Shown here piece after piece: positions 62,818 through 64,000 of a DNA stretch of 64,000 bases. Source of the stretch: Burkholderia latens (GTDB lineage Bacteria > Pseudomonadota > Gammaproteobacteria > Burkholderiales > Burkholderiaceae). Numbering within the stretch: position 1 is the first letter of the stretch; each line of letters starts with the position of its first letter. The stretch spans positions 1,860,001-1,924,000 of the forward strand of contig NZ_CP013438.1 in NCBI RefSeq assembly GCF_001718795.1, given 5' to 3'. The notes under the pieces are model-generated. The model did no database searches. It saw only the letters and a list, made by a program, of their open reading frames with translations, and had not been told where the DNA came from. The position numbers and the translations under genes were made by a program.

Positions 62818-63581
62818 CGGCGCGGCCAGCGGGTCCGACGCTGCCGCATCGGCTGCCGGCATATGTCGCGCGCGCGGCCGCGCTTGCACTGTTGCTCGTG
62901 CTGTTGTTGCGCCCTGCGTGGCTGCAAGGGCTGTTCGCGCCGTTCGCGGACAACGGCGCGCCCGTCATCTACGATCGCGCGAGCCTGCTCGACCTGACGC
63001 TCGCGCACCTCGGCACCGTCGCGCTGTCGAGCCTGATCGGCACGCTCGTCGCGGTCGCCGCCGGCATCACGGTCACGCGGCCGGCGGGTGCGGATTTCCT
63101 GCCGCTCGCACGCAGCATCGTCGACATCGGCCAGACGTTTCCGCCCGTCGCGGTGCTCGCGCTCGCCGTGCCGGCCGTGGGCTTCGGGCTGAAGCCCGTA
63201 TTGATCGCGCTCGTACTGTACGGGCTCCTGCCGATTTTCGAGAGCACGATCGCGGGGCTCGAAGACGTGCCGCGCGATGTCGTCGAAGCCGCACGCGGGA
63301 TGGGGATGAGCGGCTGGCAGCAGTTGGTGTCGGTCGAACTGCCGCTCGCGCTTCCAGTGATCGTGAACGGGATCCGGCTCGCGGTCGTAATCAATCTCGG
63401 CACCGCGACGATCGGCTCGACAGTTGCCGCGCGCGGTCTCGGCGACGTGATCATCGCCGGGCTGCAGACGTCGAACACCGCGTTCGTCCTGCAAGGCGGC
63501 GTGATCGTCGGGTTGCTCGCCGTGCTGGTCAGCGATGCGATCGGCACGCTCGGGCGAATGATGCGCGCGCGGCGCACGTAG
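62814..63581 (+). CDS. Osmoprotectant ABC transporter permease (YehW-like)
   Basis: A 255-residue permease with about 6 helices. The EAA-like loop is VVEAARGMGMSGWQQLVSVE followed by LPLALPVIVNGIRLAVVINL. Length matches YehW (243). It is the last gene of the four-gene operon; the Arr-type gene follows after 32 bases and could be read through. Confidence 0.94.
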   Translation: MTARPAGPTLPHRLPAYVARAAALALLLVLLLRPAWLQGLFAPFADNGAPVIYDRASLLDLTLAHLGTVALSSLIGTLVAVAAGITVTRPAGADFLPLARSIVDIGQTFPPVAVLALAVPAVGFGLKPVLIALVLYGLLPIFESTIAGLEDVPRDVVEAARGMGMSGWQQLVSVELPLALPVIVNGIRLAVVINLGTATIGSTVAARGLGDVIIAGLQTSNTAFVLQGGVIVGLLAVLVSDAIGTLGRMMRARRT

Positions 63582-63613
63582 AAGCCGCCGCGAGACTTTA
63601 CGAAGGAGACGCC

Positions 63614-64000
63614 ATGGCTGTCCTGGACACCGGCCCATTCTTTCACGGCACGAAAGCGAATCTGCGGATCGGCGATCTGCTGACCGCGGGTTTCCGGTCG
63701 AATTATCGCGACGAGGTCGTGATGAATCACGTGTATTTCACTGCGCTGCCCAAAGGCGCAGGCCTCGCGGCGGAAATGGCCAAAGGCGACGGTAAGCCAC
63801 GCGTCTACATCGTCGAACCGACCGGGGAATTCGAAAACGATCCGAACGTGACGGACAAGAAATTCCCGGGCAATCCCACGCGATCGTATCGAAGCGCACG
63901 CCCGTTGAAGATCGTCGGCGAACTCGATAGCTGGGAACCGTACGACCCGGAGTTCATCGCGCAACTCAGGAGTCGCATCGAAACCGGCATGGGCGAGATC
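63614..64000 (+). CDS. arr: Rifampin ADP-ribosyltransferase (Arr-type), partial
   Basis: The first 129 codons of an Arr protein (full proteins are about 135-150 residues), cut by the window end. Arr transfers ADP-ribose from NAD+ to the C23 hydroxyl of rifamycins, inactivating them. The family blocks are plain: GPFFHGTKANLRIGDLLTAG, VYIVEPTGEFENDPN, VTDKKFPGNPTRSYRSARPL. The His and Tyr in PFFHGTK and the Asp in FENDPN are key active-site positions in Arr proteins as recalled. AAGGAGACGCC precedes the ATG. It lies 32 bases after the osmoprotectant operon, so expression may follow it. Chromosomal Arr proteins are known in several Proteobacteria and mycobacteria. Confidence 0.9.
   Translation, partial: MAVLDTGPFFHGTKANLRIGDLLTAGFRSNYRDEVVMNHVYFTALPKGAGLAAEMAKGDGKPRVYIVEPTGEFENDPNVTDKKFPGNPTRSYRSARPLKIVGELDSWEPYDPEFIAQLRSRIETGMGEI

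Noticed and set aside
1..64000. tRNA, rRNA, insertion sequence, integrase, attachment site or CRISPR array
   Set aside because: No matching sequence or protein (transposase, integrase, Cas) was found. The regular gene spacing gives no sign of mobile elements, apart from the A+T-rich spacer before rhlA.

Overview
The window is about 67% G+C with dense, short-spaced genes and looks like a secondary replicon of a Burkholderia species, probably Burkholderia cepacia complex or a close relative. Reasons: a Gram-negative porin, GbcA/GbcB/DgcAB betaine catabolism in a Burkholderia-like order, an rhlA-rhlB-MFS-rhlC rhamnolipid operon, DUF2957-type lipoproteins and a PraB-like protein. The assignment is inference from gene content. 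No rRNA, tRNA, CRISPR array or insertion sequence was seen.

Region 1 (1-27,000) is a near-complete route from choline sulfate and glycine betaine to serine. It holds a partial porin, a ChoX-like binding protein, choline sulfatase (betC) with its divergent LysR regulator, purU, an APC permease, a betaine-type binding protein, gbcB, gbcA, etfB, etfA, dgcB, dgcA, a V4R/DUF5943-like protein, an M19-like protein and glyA. The AraC/GATase regulator gbdR is divergent. A textbook sigma-54 promoter (-24/-12) with upstream 10-bp direct repeats lies before gbdR. Glutathione-independent formaldehyde dehydrogenase (fdhA) deals with formaldehyde released by demethylation, and purU recycles formyl-THF. Between gbdR and fdhA lie a secreted discoidin-domain protein, a MocR-type regulator and a zinc-ribbon membrane protein.

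Region 2 (27,222-35,622, minus strand) is a rhamnolipid operon: rhlA, an isoprenylcysteine-methyltransferase-like membrane protein, rhlB, an MFS (DHA2) exporter, rhlC, a NodT/OprM outer-membrane factor and an EmrA/HlyD adaptor. Several start and stop codons overlap. The methyltransferase-like gene inside the operon is the best candidate for new chemistry here, such as methyl-esterified rhamnolipids.

Region 3 (35,623-40,226): a 719-bp A+T-rich spacer separates rhlA from divergent betIBA (repressor, betaine aldehyde dehydrogenase, choline dehydrogenase). A BetI-type operator sits before betI. The rhl operon therefore lies inside a choline/betaine locus.

Region 4 (40,231-58,687) is accessory. 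It has an unknown protein; a minus-strand cluster of PraB-like, OmpW-like and two paralogous DUF2957-type lipoproteins; a cupin; an ABC-2 exporter; an MBL-fold protein; a hybrid sensor kinase; a YCII protein; a secreted esterase; small unknowns; a divergent pair made of an uncharacterised 301-aa protein and a small HTH protein with a possibly leaderless transcript; and a secreted S15-family peptidase.

Region 5 (58,688-64,000) has a 2-hydroxyacid dehydrogenase, a four-gene YehZYXW-type osmoprotectant ABC transporter, and the start of an Arr-type rifampin ADP-ribosyltransferase cut by the window end.
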